A program made the translations under genes and the position numbers. Below the pieces are notes generated by a model, which saw only the letters and a list, made by a program, of their open reading frames with translations, had not been told where the DNA came from and made no database searches. Below, piece by piece: positions 35,349 to 43,031 of a stretch of DNA of 64,000 bases. The DNA is from Plantimonas leprariae (GTDB lineage Bacteria > Pseudomonadota > Alphaproteobacteria > Rhizobiales > Rhizobiaceae): the NCBI RefSeq assembly GCF_008802405.1, contig NZ_VZDO01000020.1, positions 1-64,000 of the forward strand, given 5' to 3'. Every line of letters starts with the position of its first letter. Within the stretch, counting starts at the first letter, position 1.

Positions 35349-35693
35349 TCAGGCGACGTTGCGGGCGATCGACTTCAGCGTGTCGGCGACCGACTTCAGC
35401 ATGTTGGTCCGCAGGTTGCTGATCGCCGACCAGGAGTTCATCGCCATCTGCATGGCGAACATCTTCTCGGTATCCGACAGGTTGGCGTTCTGCTCGATTT
35501 CGCGGATGTCCGTCTCGATCTTCTGCATCTGGTCGCCCAGCTGCTTCTGGCGCCAGATCAGGTCGAAGCCGTCGCGGTTGACGTACTTGCCGGTGCTTTC
35601 GCCGACCCAGGTCGTGTCCTTCGTGCCGCCGTTCCAGACCTGCTGGGTGCCCTTGCCCGAGAAGATGCTGGTGGCGTTGCCCGTATTGCTCAT
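35349..35693 (-). CDS. sctF: T3SS needle subunit SctF
   Basis: 114-aa protein. The last 35 residues (AMQMAMNSWSAISNLRTNML then KSVADTLKSIARNVA) match the C-terminal helix of needle subunits, for example the KINKWSVIYNINSTVTRAL...DLMQGILQKI pattern of PscF/YscF. The helical hairpin is formed by residues about 45-75 and 80-112. Needle proteins are usually 75-90 aa; here about 35 extra residues at the N-terminus (Gly/Thr/Trp-rich) would face the needle outside. A strong ribosome site AAAGGGGGA precedes the ATG, as expected for a highly made structural protein. Confidence 0.8.
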   Translation of the reverse strand: MSNTGNATSIFSGKGTQQVWNGGTKDTTWVGESTGKYVNRDGFDLIWRQKQLGDQMQKIETDIREIEQNANLSDTEKMFAMQMAMNSWSAISNLRTNMLKSVADTLKSIARNVA

Positions 35694-35724
35694 GATCCGT
35701 CCCCCTTTGGTCCGCAGACCGCTG

Positions 35725-36006
35725 CTACCCGTTACTTTCCGCCGGCCTGGAAACGGCGACGAGAACGCTTCTGGCGCTGCGTATACCTTCCCTTAACACT
35801 TCGATCGAGCGGAATCGATCCGGTGCTGTGCCGTTTGTCATCTCCAGCGTTAACTCCTCGGCAACCCTGTCGAGACGCGCCATCAGCTCGGCGGCGACAG
35901 TCGGCCCGTCGGGGCCGGCGAGCGCTTCGGAAAGGTCCGTCATCAGGGCGCGCCGCGTCCCCTCCTCGGGGTCGAGCTGCGGCGGCTGGTCGGGGCGGCC
36001 GATCAT
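35725..36006 (-). CDS. Small helical protein upstream of the needle gene, possible YscE-like chaperone
   Basis: 93-aa acidic, mostly helical protein (LMTDLSEALAGPDGPTVAAE; FRSIEVLREGIRSARSVLVA). No family recognised with certainty. In Ysc systems the gene before the needle gene encodes YscE, a helical-hairpin chaperone that together with TPR protein YscG keeps needle subunits from polymerising. The position 31 nt before sctF and the size fit that role. It ends MIGRPDQPP-start proximal to the crp-like gene: only 3 nt separate them, so all three may share a transcript. Confidence 0.5.
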   Translation of the reverse strand: MIGRPDQPPQLDPEEGTRRALMTDLSEALAGPDGPTVAAELMARLDRVAEELTLEMTNGTAPDRFRSIEVLREGIRSARSVLVAVSRPAESNG

Positions 36007-36009
36007 CGG

Positions 36010-36729
36010 CTAGAGTCCTTCTTCGAGCGACAGCGCTTCGAGCCGCTTGCGGTTGAGGATCAGGAGCGCACGCTCCTGGATGGCGATCAGCCCGTCGCGC
36101 TCCCAGGCCTTCAGCGCCCGGTTGACGTTGGAGCGCGCGCCCCGCGCCATGAGGCCGAGGTCGCTCTGCGTCACGAAGCCGCCGACCGCCGGTACCTCGC
36201 GGCCGAGATAGGTGGCGCGCGCGTCAAGATCGTCGGCGAGACGCAGCACCGCCTGCGACAGGCGGCCGTTCAGCGTCTTGAGGCCAAGGCTGCGCGTCAG
36301 CGCGATATAGGCGCGATAGCGGCGCGCGATGGTGCGGGCGAGCGCCAGCGTAAGTTCGGGATGCGCGGGCTCCAGCGCCCGGAACGCCGCCACCGGCACC
36401 CGGAAGATCGAGGCGTTGCCGACCGTCGTCGCCATGTCGTGGTAGCTGCCGCCCTCGAAGACGCCGAGTTCGCCGAAGCTGTCGCCCGGCGGCAGGATGC
36501 CGAAGAGCACCGGCGAGCCGTCTTCCAGGAGGTAGGACAGGCGGATATGGCCGGAGCGCACGAAGCAAAGATGGCTCGCCTCGTCGTCCTGCATGTAGAT
36601 GAACTCGTTCGGGGCGAGAACGCGCACGCTGGCGCTGCGCATGAGCGCGGCCTGCGCCGCCGCCCCGAGCGAGGCGAAGGGCGAAGCCCCCCGAAACGGA
36701 ATGCGCTCGGCGAAGGCCGCGACGTTCAT
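36010..36729 (-). CDS. Crp/Fnr-family transcriptional regulator
   Basis: 239-aa regulator. Residues about 15-130 form a cyclic-nucleotide-binding-type beta barrel (FIYMQDDEASHLCFVRSGHI, LPPGDSFGELGVFEGGSYH). The linking helix follows, then a winged helix with FVTQSDLGLMARGARSNVNRALKAWERDGLI. The N-terminal Cys set of oxygen-sensing Fnr is absent. The phosphate-binding FGELG-x-F segment is present but the Arg-Ser/Thr pair of Crp is not clear, so cAMP binding is uncertain. It is the first gene of the needle operon and faces sctD, making it the best local candidate for T3SS control. Start ATG 36729 (MNVAAFAERIPF). Confidence 0.85.
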   Translation of the reverse strand: MNVAAFAERIPFRGASPFASLGAAAQAALMRSASVRVLAPNEFIYMQDDEASHLCFVRSGHIRLSYLLEDGSPVLFGILPPGDSFGELGVFEGGSYHDMATTVGNASIFRVPVAAFRALEPAHPELTLALARTIARRYRAYIALTRSLGLKTLNGRLSQAVLRLADDLDARATYLGREVPAVGGFVTQSDLGLMARGARSNVNRALKAWERDGLIAIQERALLILNRKRLEALSLEEGL

Positions 36730-37049
36730 CGCCGCCGTCCCACAACCGGAAGTCCCCCGATGCGCCGATCTCTCCCCAACGCGCCCTCCGCGACGCCGCC
36801 CGGCCCCTCGCCGCCGGTCGGCACCGAACACCCGATAACTAAAGCGAAAAAAGACTGTCGGGATGCTTGCCGATGACGTGCATAGTCCAGAAAAATCGAC
36901 TATGGAAGCCTTCATGACGCTGCGGCCGGCGAGGCTCGCGCAAGGTGCGGCGTCCGCACGTCCAGGTCGCATCGCTCCAGAAGACGGCTCGCCGCTTTCC
37001 CCATCCGAGGGTCGGGCGCCGCGGCCACGGTTCATGAGGGAAGGCTCCC
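36730..37049. other. Divergent control region between crp-like gene and sctD
   Basis: 320 bp without a gene. The central part (about 36838-36912) is AT-rich for this genome and holds the palindrome described separately. The right part is ordinary GC-rich sequence ending in the sctD ribosome site GAGGGAAGG (37036-37044). Confidence 0.6.
36881..36904. promoter_or_regulatory. Palindrome CATAGTC-N10-GACTATG, candidate T3SS operator
   Basis: Perfect 7-bp inverted repeat (36881-36887 and 36898-36904) with an AT-rich 10-nt spacer (CAGAAAAATC). It lies in the divergent region between the Crp/Fnr-type gene and sctD. The 24-bp span is compatible with a dimeric helix-turn-helix protein. It does not match the Fnr (TTGAT-N4-ATCAA) or Crp (TGTGA-N6-TCACA) consensus. 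Confidence 0.5.
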
Positions 37050-39233
37050 GTGTCCTCGCAGCGTGAAGGCATCGTCCTCAAGATCATGACTGGCGTCCAG
37101 TCGGGCGTCGACGTCCGTCTGGTGGACGGCGACTACACGCTCGGTTCCGGCCCCGACGACGACGTTCAGTTCTACGACGTCAGCCTGAAGCCCGGCCATG
37201 CGAAGCTCCGCGTCGCAGGCGGCAAGGTCGAGATCGCCGGGGCGAACGGCGAGTTGCGCACCGCCGCCGGCCTGCATCTCGCCGAGAACGGCGATTTCAC
37301 CGCGCTGGAGCCGCTCGACGTCGTGTCCGCCGGCACCACCCGGTTCGCCACCGGGCCCGCCACCGCCAACTGGGCCTCGATCACCGACGACGCCGGCGTC
37401 GGCCCGGCCGAGGCGCGTCGGACGCCCGCCGCTCCCCGCGCGCAGAGCATCACGTCCCGCCGCCTGTCGCTCGGCCTTTCCGCCGCGGCCGCAGCCCTCG
37501 TGCTCGCCGCGGGCCTCTGGTTCCTCGTGCCGTCCGCCGGCTCCGGCCTCGTCGCCGCCGCGACCGACGCGCGCCGCCCGGTGGAGCGCGTCCGGGACGC
37601 CGTCGCGCAGTTCCCGTTCGGCAAGCGCCTCGCGGTGACGGAGGAAGTCGACGGCACGGTGTTCGTTGGCGGCTACGTGGGCGAGCCGGTGGAGCGTCGC
37701 GCCATCGTCGGCGCGGTGCGCGATGCCGACGAGGCGGCGCGCGTCCGGCTCGTGGTCCTGTCCTCGGCGCGCTCTGAGATCGCGAACCTCCTGTCCGAGC
37801 GCTTCAAGACACTGTCCTTCGCGCTCGACGACAAGGGCGCGGTGACGCTCAACGGCGTGCTCCTCGATCCGAAGCAGGCGGAAGCGGCGGTCGGTCTGGT
37901 GCGCGACGGCGTCGCGGGTCTTTCCTCCGTCGCTTCCGCGATCCGCACCGCCCCGACCCTCCTCGCCGACGTGCAGTCGCTGGCCGAGCGCTCGCGCATC
38001 CGCCCGCTCGTGATCTTCCGGCTGGACGGCAACCTGATCGAGGCGAGCGGCGTCCTGCCGGTGGAGAAGATCGATCCGTGGGTCGGTTTCCTCCAGGCCT
38101 ATTCGACCCAGTTCGCCGACCTCATTCCGCTGCGCTCGCTGGTCAGCCTCCAGAACGCCGACGGCACGATCGGCAAGCCGGGCGAGGTACCGGGCGACCG
38201 CGCCCTCGTGATCGGCAAGGCCGGCGAGCGGCCGGGCGAAACGCCGGTCGACGTCGCGCGGCTCGCCAACGGCAGCTTCGATCTCGGCGACGTCTTCGTG
38301 AACCAGAAGGCCGATGCGGCGGCACACGCCGATCAGCGGAACGCCGCGGCGGAAACCGCCGAGGCAGGCACCACCTCGCCGGCGATCGACCTCGGGGGCA
38401 TGGTGGAAAGGCTCATCGACGGCGGTTCCACCCCGGTGCTCGGCAGCGCGCTCGCCGTGCCGGCGGTCGCCTCGTCGCTCCGCCTCGTCGACGGCAAACC
38501 CGCCCCGCGCATCGTCGGCCACACGACCTGGACCCCGACGCCCACGGCAGAGACCGCCGCAGCCGCTCCGAAGCCGGACCCGGCCGGCGAGAACGCCCGG
38601 CGCGTCGGCGACCTGATCCGCCGCTGGACCGAGAACCGCCTGCCGGCGGACGCCGCCGGACGCGAGATCGGCAACGCCCTTGAAACCCTTTCGGCGGAAG
38701 GTCGGGGCCCCTTGGTCGAACGCTACGCGGCGCTCCAGGCGGACGGCGAGCGGCGGGGCGGCAACGACAACTGCTGGGCCGGCTCGCGCATCACGGTGGC
38801 GCAGCTTCGCAGCGTCGTGTTCTGGCTCGACGTCCTCAGCGTCAACGAGAACCTGACGCTCGCCAGCCTCGACGGCAAGATCCGCGGTCAGGTGCTCGAA
38901 GCGGCGCTGAACCCGGACCGGGTGGCGAGCTGCGCGGCGCGGACGAAGGGCGAGCCGCTGGATTCGCGCTACCTCGCCGAGGTCAAGCGCAATCCGGGCT
39001 TCGTGAACTTCATCACCCGCGACCTGAAGCCCTACGCGCTGGACATCGCCGGAGCCGACCTCACCGCGGATCGCTACGTGCAGACGCGGGCCGGCGACAA
39101 GCTGCGCGAAGGGGCCGCCCCCGACCGCAATAGCCGGATCGCCAGCGTCGGCGATCTCGGGCTCGCCATCGAGAACGACGGCAAGCTTTCGGCGGTGATC
39201 TTCGGCCCGAGCGTCAACTGGGTCATCCGCTAG
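37050..39233 (+). CDS. sctD: T3SS inner-membrane ring protein SctD with FHA domain and long C-terminal extension
   Basis: 727 aa. Residues about 8-95 form an FHA-like cytoplasmic domain (DVRLVDGDYTLGSGPDDDVQF). One membrane helix lies at about 141-162. The periplasmic ring-building region (about 180-400) contains repeated folds such as VFVGGYVGEPVERRAIVGAV and VTLNGVLLDPKQAEAAVGLV, as in YscD. The final 300 residues are an extension not found in usual SctD (about 400-420 aa): a Pro/Ala-rich linker, then a separate domain with two Cys. GTG start 37050 behind GAGGGAAGG. It is convergent with the secretin gene, 7 bp apart. Confidence 0.82.
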   Translation: MSSQREGIVLKIMTGVQSGVDVRLVDGDYTLGSGPDDDVQFYDVSLKPGHAKLRVAGGKVEIAGANGELRTAAGLHLAENGDFTALEPLDVVSAGTTRFATGPATANWASITDDAGVGPAEARRTPAAPRAQSITSRRLSLGLSAAAAALVLAAGLWFLVPSAGSGLVAAATDARRPVERVRDAVAQFPFGKRLAVTEEVDGTVFVGGYVGEPVERRAIVGAVRDADEAARVRLVVLSSARSEIANLLSERFKTLSFALDDKGAVTLNGVLLDPKQAEAAVGLVRDGVAGLSSVASAIRTAPTLLADVQSLAERSRIRPLVIFRLDGNLIEASGVLPVEKIDPWVGFLQAYSTQFADLIPLRSLVSLQNADGTIGKPGEVPGDRALVIGKAGERPGETPVDVARLANGSFDLGDVFVNQKADAAAHADQRNAAAETAEAGTTSPAIDLGGMVERLIDGGSTPVLGSALAVPAVASSLRLVDGKPAPRIVGHTTWTPTPTAETAAAAPKPDPAGENARRVGDLIRRWTENRLPADAAGREIGNALETLSAEGRGPLVERYAALQADGERRGGNDNCWAGSRITVAQLRSVVFWLDVLSVNENLTLASLDGKIRGQVLEAALNPDRVASCAARTKGEPLDSRYLAEVKRNPGFVNFITRDLKPYALDIAGADLTADRYVQTRAGDKLREGAAPDRNSRIASVGDLGLAIENDGKLSAVIFGPSVNWVIR

Positions 39234-39240
39234 GAAGCCG

Positions 39241-41631
39241 TCAGGGCTTCACCACCATCGACGCCTGCTGGATGCCGCTGTTGCCGACCAGCGACGACTG
39301 GATCTGCCGGGTGATCGCCTCGATCTCGTTGGTCTCGCGCGACACGCGCGGCGTGATCAGCACGACGAGCTCGGTGCGGCGAGCCTGCTTCGCCTTCTGC
39401 TTGAACAAGTTGCCGATCACCGGCGTGTCGCCGAGCCCCGGCACCTTGGAGGTCTGGCTGGCGAGGCGGTCCTGGATCATGCCGCCGAGTAGGATCGTGC
39501 GGCCCGATTGAACGAGAACCTGCGACTGGATGTCCCGCGTCGAGATCGTCGGCGTCAGGTCGTCGCCGGTGGTCGAGGCGACCGGCGAGGACACCGACTG
39601 GTTGATCTTCAGGTCGACCGAGTTGTCGGCGTGGATGTCGGGGGTGATCTCCATCACGACGCCGGTATCGAGGATCTCCACCTCGCGCGTCACCGTGACG
39701 TTGCCGAGATTGTTCGACGACTGCGAGGCGGTGGCGAAGGGAATCTGGTCGCCGATGACGAGCCGCGCCGGCTGGCCGTTCACCACCGTCAGGTAGGGCG
39801 AGGAGACGACCTTGACGCCGGTGACGTCCTGCAGGGCGCGCAGCACCGCCTGAACGGTGAAGTTGCCGACCGAGCCGGCGAAGCCGATGATGCCGCCGCT
39901 CTGCGCACCGATCGTGCCCGGCGAGCCGGAGCCGACCGCGAAGCCGTTGCTCTGGAGGAAGAAGGCGACGCCGGAGGATAGCTCGTCGTTCAGCTCGACC
40001 TCCAGCACCGTCGCCTCGATCACCACCTGGCTTTGCGGCACGTCGAGCGCCTTCACCACCTCCACCATGCGGGCATAGGTGCGGTAGGACGAGTAGACCA
40101 GGACGGAATTGTTGCGGGCGTCCGGGATGATGCGTACCTCCTCGGCCGCTGGCGAGGCGGCGCCCTGCCCTCCGCCGCCGCCGCGCGCGGAGGCCTGCTG
40201 GAATTCGGCGTCCCCGCCGTCGTTCTCGCCGCCCGCGCCCTCGCCGCCCCGGCGGGTGCCGCGCGCGTTCAGCGTCCCGGCGTCCGGCCGGGGACCCGCC
40301 ACCGCGCCCGGCAGGAACACGCCGGCCGGCCCCGGCGCCTGGAGCGACGTGCCGTCCTCGTTGTCGACGTCGGGCGCCTGTTGCTGGAAGCGCGGGAACA
40401 GCCGCGAGCGGGAGGCGCGCTGCTCGATGCCGCGGCGCGGCTCCGGCGCGGCAGCCGCGATCGGCGCGGCAGTGCCGCCGAAGCTCTGCGCGAGCTGCGG
40501 CGCGATCTCCTCGGCGCGAAGGTGCGTCAGCGGGATCACGCGCAACGACGACACGTCGGCGACCGAGCGGTCGAGCTGCTCGACCAAAAGCCGGATGCTC
40601 GCCATGAGCTGCCGGTCGGGCGTGCCGACGAGGACGGCGCGCTGCGCTTCGAGCGGCACCACGGTGACGGGCGTCTCGTCGCCGCGCACGGTCGCCGCGT
40701 AGAATTCCGAGAGCTTCTGCGCGACGGCGGTCGGCTCGCTCTGCGCGAGCGGCAGGATCGCGACGGTCTTCTCGCCGGTCGCCATCTGCGACAGGCTGCG
40801 CAGCAGCCGTTCGGTGGATTCGGCCTCCGCCGCGTTCGCCTGCACGATTACGGTGTTCGGCGAGCTCGTGGTGACGAGCCCGACGCTGGGGGGAAGCATC
40901 TTCGAGGCGATCGCGATCACCTCCGCCGCGTTGCCCTTCCCGAGCTTGACGATGCGCCGGTCGTCCTCGCCGCGCGCGCCGGCCGAGGCGTTCTCCTGCA
41001 TCGCCTCGATCACCTCGCGCGAGCCGACATGGTAGACGCCGTTGGCGTAGCGGATGAGCAGGTTGTTGCGGCCGAGGATGTCGCGCACGACGTCGAGGAC
41101 GCGCAGCTTCGGGATCGGCTTCTCGGTGCGGAAGTCGACCTTGCCGCCGAGGTTGTCGGGGGCGATGTAGTTGACGCCGAGCGCGCCGCCGAGAAGCTGC
41201 TTCAGGACGAAGTCGAGCGTCGCCCCCTGGAAGTCGACCGTCACCTCCGCGGCCGGATCGAAGGTCTTCGCGCCGGCGGCCTGCAGGTCGCTGACGTCCT
41301 TGTTCAGGAGGGAGGTGTCCGGCACGTAGTCGATGCGCTGCGGGCCGACGAAGGCCGAGAAGCTCTTGGCGTTCGCGACGGCGCCGACCGAGTTCAGCCT
41401 GTCGATGCGCGGGTTCGAGGCGCGGCGCACCGGCTCGTTGTTCTGCAGGCGCGGCGTCGTACTGCCGGCGCCTTCGACAGTAAGGAGATCGTCTGCCCCG
41501 GCTACGCAGCCGCCGAGCGCCAGCGCGCAGGACAGGAGCGTCGGAACGAAGGCGGCGCGCACTGTCCGCCGGCCGGCACGCGGGGCGGCGTTCGTCGCGA
41601 AAACCCTGGTCGGCATGGAGGGATCGGTCAT
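39241..41631 (-). CDS. sctC: Outer-membrane secretin, GspD-like, probable SctC of this T3SS
   Basis: 796-aa lipoprotein secretin. The signal sequence ends in a lipobox LGGC with the lipid-carrying Cys at about residue 42. Domains: N0 (about 105-185), N1 (190-260), N2 (263-340), N3 (345-560, with a long Gly/Pro-rich insert), then the secretin barrel (about 580-780) with VKVVSSPYLTVVNGQPARL and VPGLGDTPVIGNLF. Four N-domains and the VPGLGDxPxxGxLF motif are GspD (type II secretion) features; T3SS SctC normally lacks N2 and the lipobox. No other gsp gene and no other secretin are in the window. The start could also be ATG 41616. Confidence 0.8.
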   Translation of the reverse strand: MTDPSMPTRVFATNAAPRAGRRTVRAAFVPTLLSCALALGGCVAGADDLLTVEGAGSTTPRLQNNEPVRRASNPRIDRLNSVGAVANAKSFSAFVGPQRIDYVPDTSLLNKDVSDLQAAGAKTFDPAAEVTVDFQGATLDFVLKQLLGGALGVNYIAPDNLGGKVDFRTEKPIPKLRVLDVVRDILGRNNLLIRYANGVYHVGSREVIEAMQENASAGARGEDDRRIVKLGKGNAAEVIAIASKMLPPSVGLVTTSSPNTVIVQANAAEAESTERLLRSLSQMATGEKTVAILPLAQSEPTAVAQKLSEFYAATVRGDETPVTVVPLEAQRAVLVGTPDRQLMASIRLLVEQLDRSVADVSSLRVIPLTHLRAEEIAPQLAQSFGGTAAPIAAAAPEPRRGIEQRASRSRLFPRFQQQAPDVDNEDGTSLQAPGPAGVFLPGAVAGPRPDAGTLNARGTRRGGEGAGGENDGGDAEFQQASARGGGGGQGAASPAAEEVRIIPDARNNSVLVYSSYRTYARMVEVVKALDVPQSQVVIEATVLEVELNDELSSGVAFFLQSNGFAVGSGSPGTIGAQSGGIIGFAGSVGNFTVQAVLRALQDVTGVKVVSSPYLTVVNGQPARLVIGDQIPFATASQSSNNLGNVTVTREVEILDTGVVMEITPDIHADNSVDLKINQSVSSPVASTTGDDLTPTISTRDIQSQVLVQSGRTILLGGMIQDRLASQTSKVPGLGDTPVIGNLFKQKAKQARRTELVVLITPRVSRETNEIEAITRQIQSSLVGNSGIQQASMVVKP

Positions 41632-41810
41632 GGCGTGCCGGCGGGGCGACCGGCCGACGGCAGCGAGGGCATGCGTACACTGCACATCACGGCCTGTTTC
41701 CCCCACGCGGTCGCCTTGCGGTCCGGCGGCGCGGCAGCATCAGGAATGCCGGGCGCCATGAGGTTTAATCGGCCGTCAACTTTGCCCGAACCTAACGTCG
41801 CCGTTCAGAT

Positions 41811-41849
41811 GTGTGGAACCTTTTCCGGTGACGGCAAAATGTTCCACAC
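41811..41849. promoter_or_regulatory. Long hairpin/palindrome between sctU and the secretin gene
   Basis: GTGTGGAAC (41811-41819) and GTTCCACAC (41841-41849) are a perfect 9-bp inverted repeat with a 21-nt spacer. The spacer itself folds: TTTTCCG...CGG-C-AAAA gives seven more pairs around GTGA. On the minus strand it lies after the sctU stop and about 180 nt before the secretin start. It may act as an mRNA processing or attenuation element, or as an operator whose half-sites are 30 bp apart centre to centre. Confidence 0.55.
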
Positions 41850-41876
41850 CAACGGGGCGAAAGCTTACTTGCGCCG

Positions 41877-43031
41877 TCAGTTCGGCAGGGAACGTCCGGG
41901 CGATCCGGGTCGCTGCGCCGCCGGCTCGCGATGGTCGCCGCCGTCCATGTCGACGACGCCGTGGGGAAGCGGCCCGGCATAGAGCCGGTCGCTGTGGCGC
42001 GCGACCCAGGCCAGCACCTCGGCCACCGCGTCGAACAGCTCGTCCGGGATCGGCTCGTAGAGTTCGGCATCGGCGAAGAGGGCGCGGGCGAGCGCGACGT
42101 TGCGGAACACCGGCACGCCGGCCTTCTCGGCTTCCGTGCGGATATGGTGCGCGTAGGCGTTCCGCCCCTTGGCGGTGACGACCGGCAGCGGCGTCTCGCC
42201 GGGCCGGTAGTCGATCACCACGGCGAAGTGCGTCGGGTTCACCACGACGGCGGAGCCCTTGCGGGCGGCGGTGCCCCCGTCGCCCATCGCCAGCTCGTGG
42301 GCGAGTTGCTTGCGCTTGCCCTTGATGTGCGGATCGCCCTCGCTTTCCTTGTATTCGCGCTTCACCTCGTCCTTCGTCATCATCAGGCTCTTGGTGTGGC
42401 TGTGCTTCTGCCAGGCGAAGTCGGCGAGCGCGACGACGATGAACGCCCCGGCCGAAAGCGACAGCGTCTTCAGGAGAATCGAGGTCGTCACCGCCGCCTG
42501 GCACGGCAGGCCGCAGTCGAGCGAGTTGACGTAGGGGCCGATCGCGTCGCGCACGACGAAGAACAGGAGCGCCGAGAGGAACACGATCTTCAGGACCGAT
42601 TTCAGCAGTTCGACCAACTGCTTCAGGGAGAAGATGCGCTTGAAGCCGGCGGCCGGCGAGATCTTCTCGAGGCTCGGCGCGACGCTCTGGAGCGAGAACA
42701 AGGAGCCGATCTGGACGTAGTTCGCGGCGACCCCAGCGACGATCGCGACGGCCAGCACCGGCAGGAGCACCAGCGCCGCCTCGCGGAAGGCGTGGACGAC
42801 GCCCTGCGGCCCGGCCGTGTCGAAGGGCTGCGTCGCGAGGGTCGCCATCCGGTCGAACAGGCCGACGCAGACCGCGGTGATCCTGCCCCAGGCGAGCCAG
42901 ACATAGGAGACGATCGCGATCAGCGAGATCGTCGTGACGGCCTCGGTGGAGCGGGCGACCTGTCCCTTCTCGCGGGCGTCGCGCTGCTTCTTCGGGGTCG
43001 GGAGTTCGGTCTTCTCGCCGCCTTCGCTCAT
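41877..43031 (-). CDS. sctU: T3SS export apparatus switch protein SctU
   Basis: 384-aa FlhB/YscU family protein. Four membrane helices (about 30-50, 78-105, 145-165, 185-205) precede a cytoplasmic domain. The autocleavage motif NPTH is at residues 265-268 in VVVNPTHFAVVIDYRP; cleavage between Asn and Pro triggers the switch from needle to translocator export. The N-terminus MSEGGEKTELPTPKKQRDAREKGQV is classic for the family. Last gene of the sctI-to-sctU operon; its start overlaps the sctT stop. Confidence 0.95.
   Translation of the reverse strand: MSEGGEKTELPTPKKQRDAREKGQVARSTEAVTTISLIAIVSYVWLAWGRITAVCVGLFDRMATLATQPFDTAGPQGVVHAFREAALVLLPVLAVAIVAGVAANYVQIGSLFSLQSVAPSLEKISPAAGFKRIFSLKQLVELLKSVLKIVFLSALLFFVVRDAIGPYVNSLDCGLPCQAAVTTSILLKTLSLSAGAFIVVALADFAWQKHSHTKSLMMTKDEVKREYKESEGDPHIKGKRKQLAHELAMGDGGTAARKGSAVVVNPTHFAVVIDYRPGETPLPVVTAKGRNAYAHHIRTEAEKAGVPVFRNVALARALFADAELYEPIPDELFDAVAEVLAWVARHSDRLYAGPLPHGVVDMDGGDHREPAAQRPGSPGRSLPN

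Noticed and set aside
39230-41680. 816-codon frame overlapping the secretin on the same strand
   Set aside because: Arg-rich shifted frame; the frame with lipobox, N-domains and VPGLGDTPVIGNLF is the real one.
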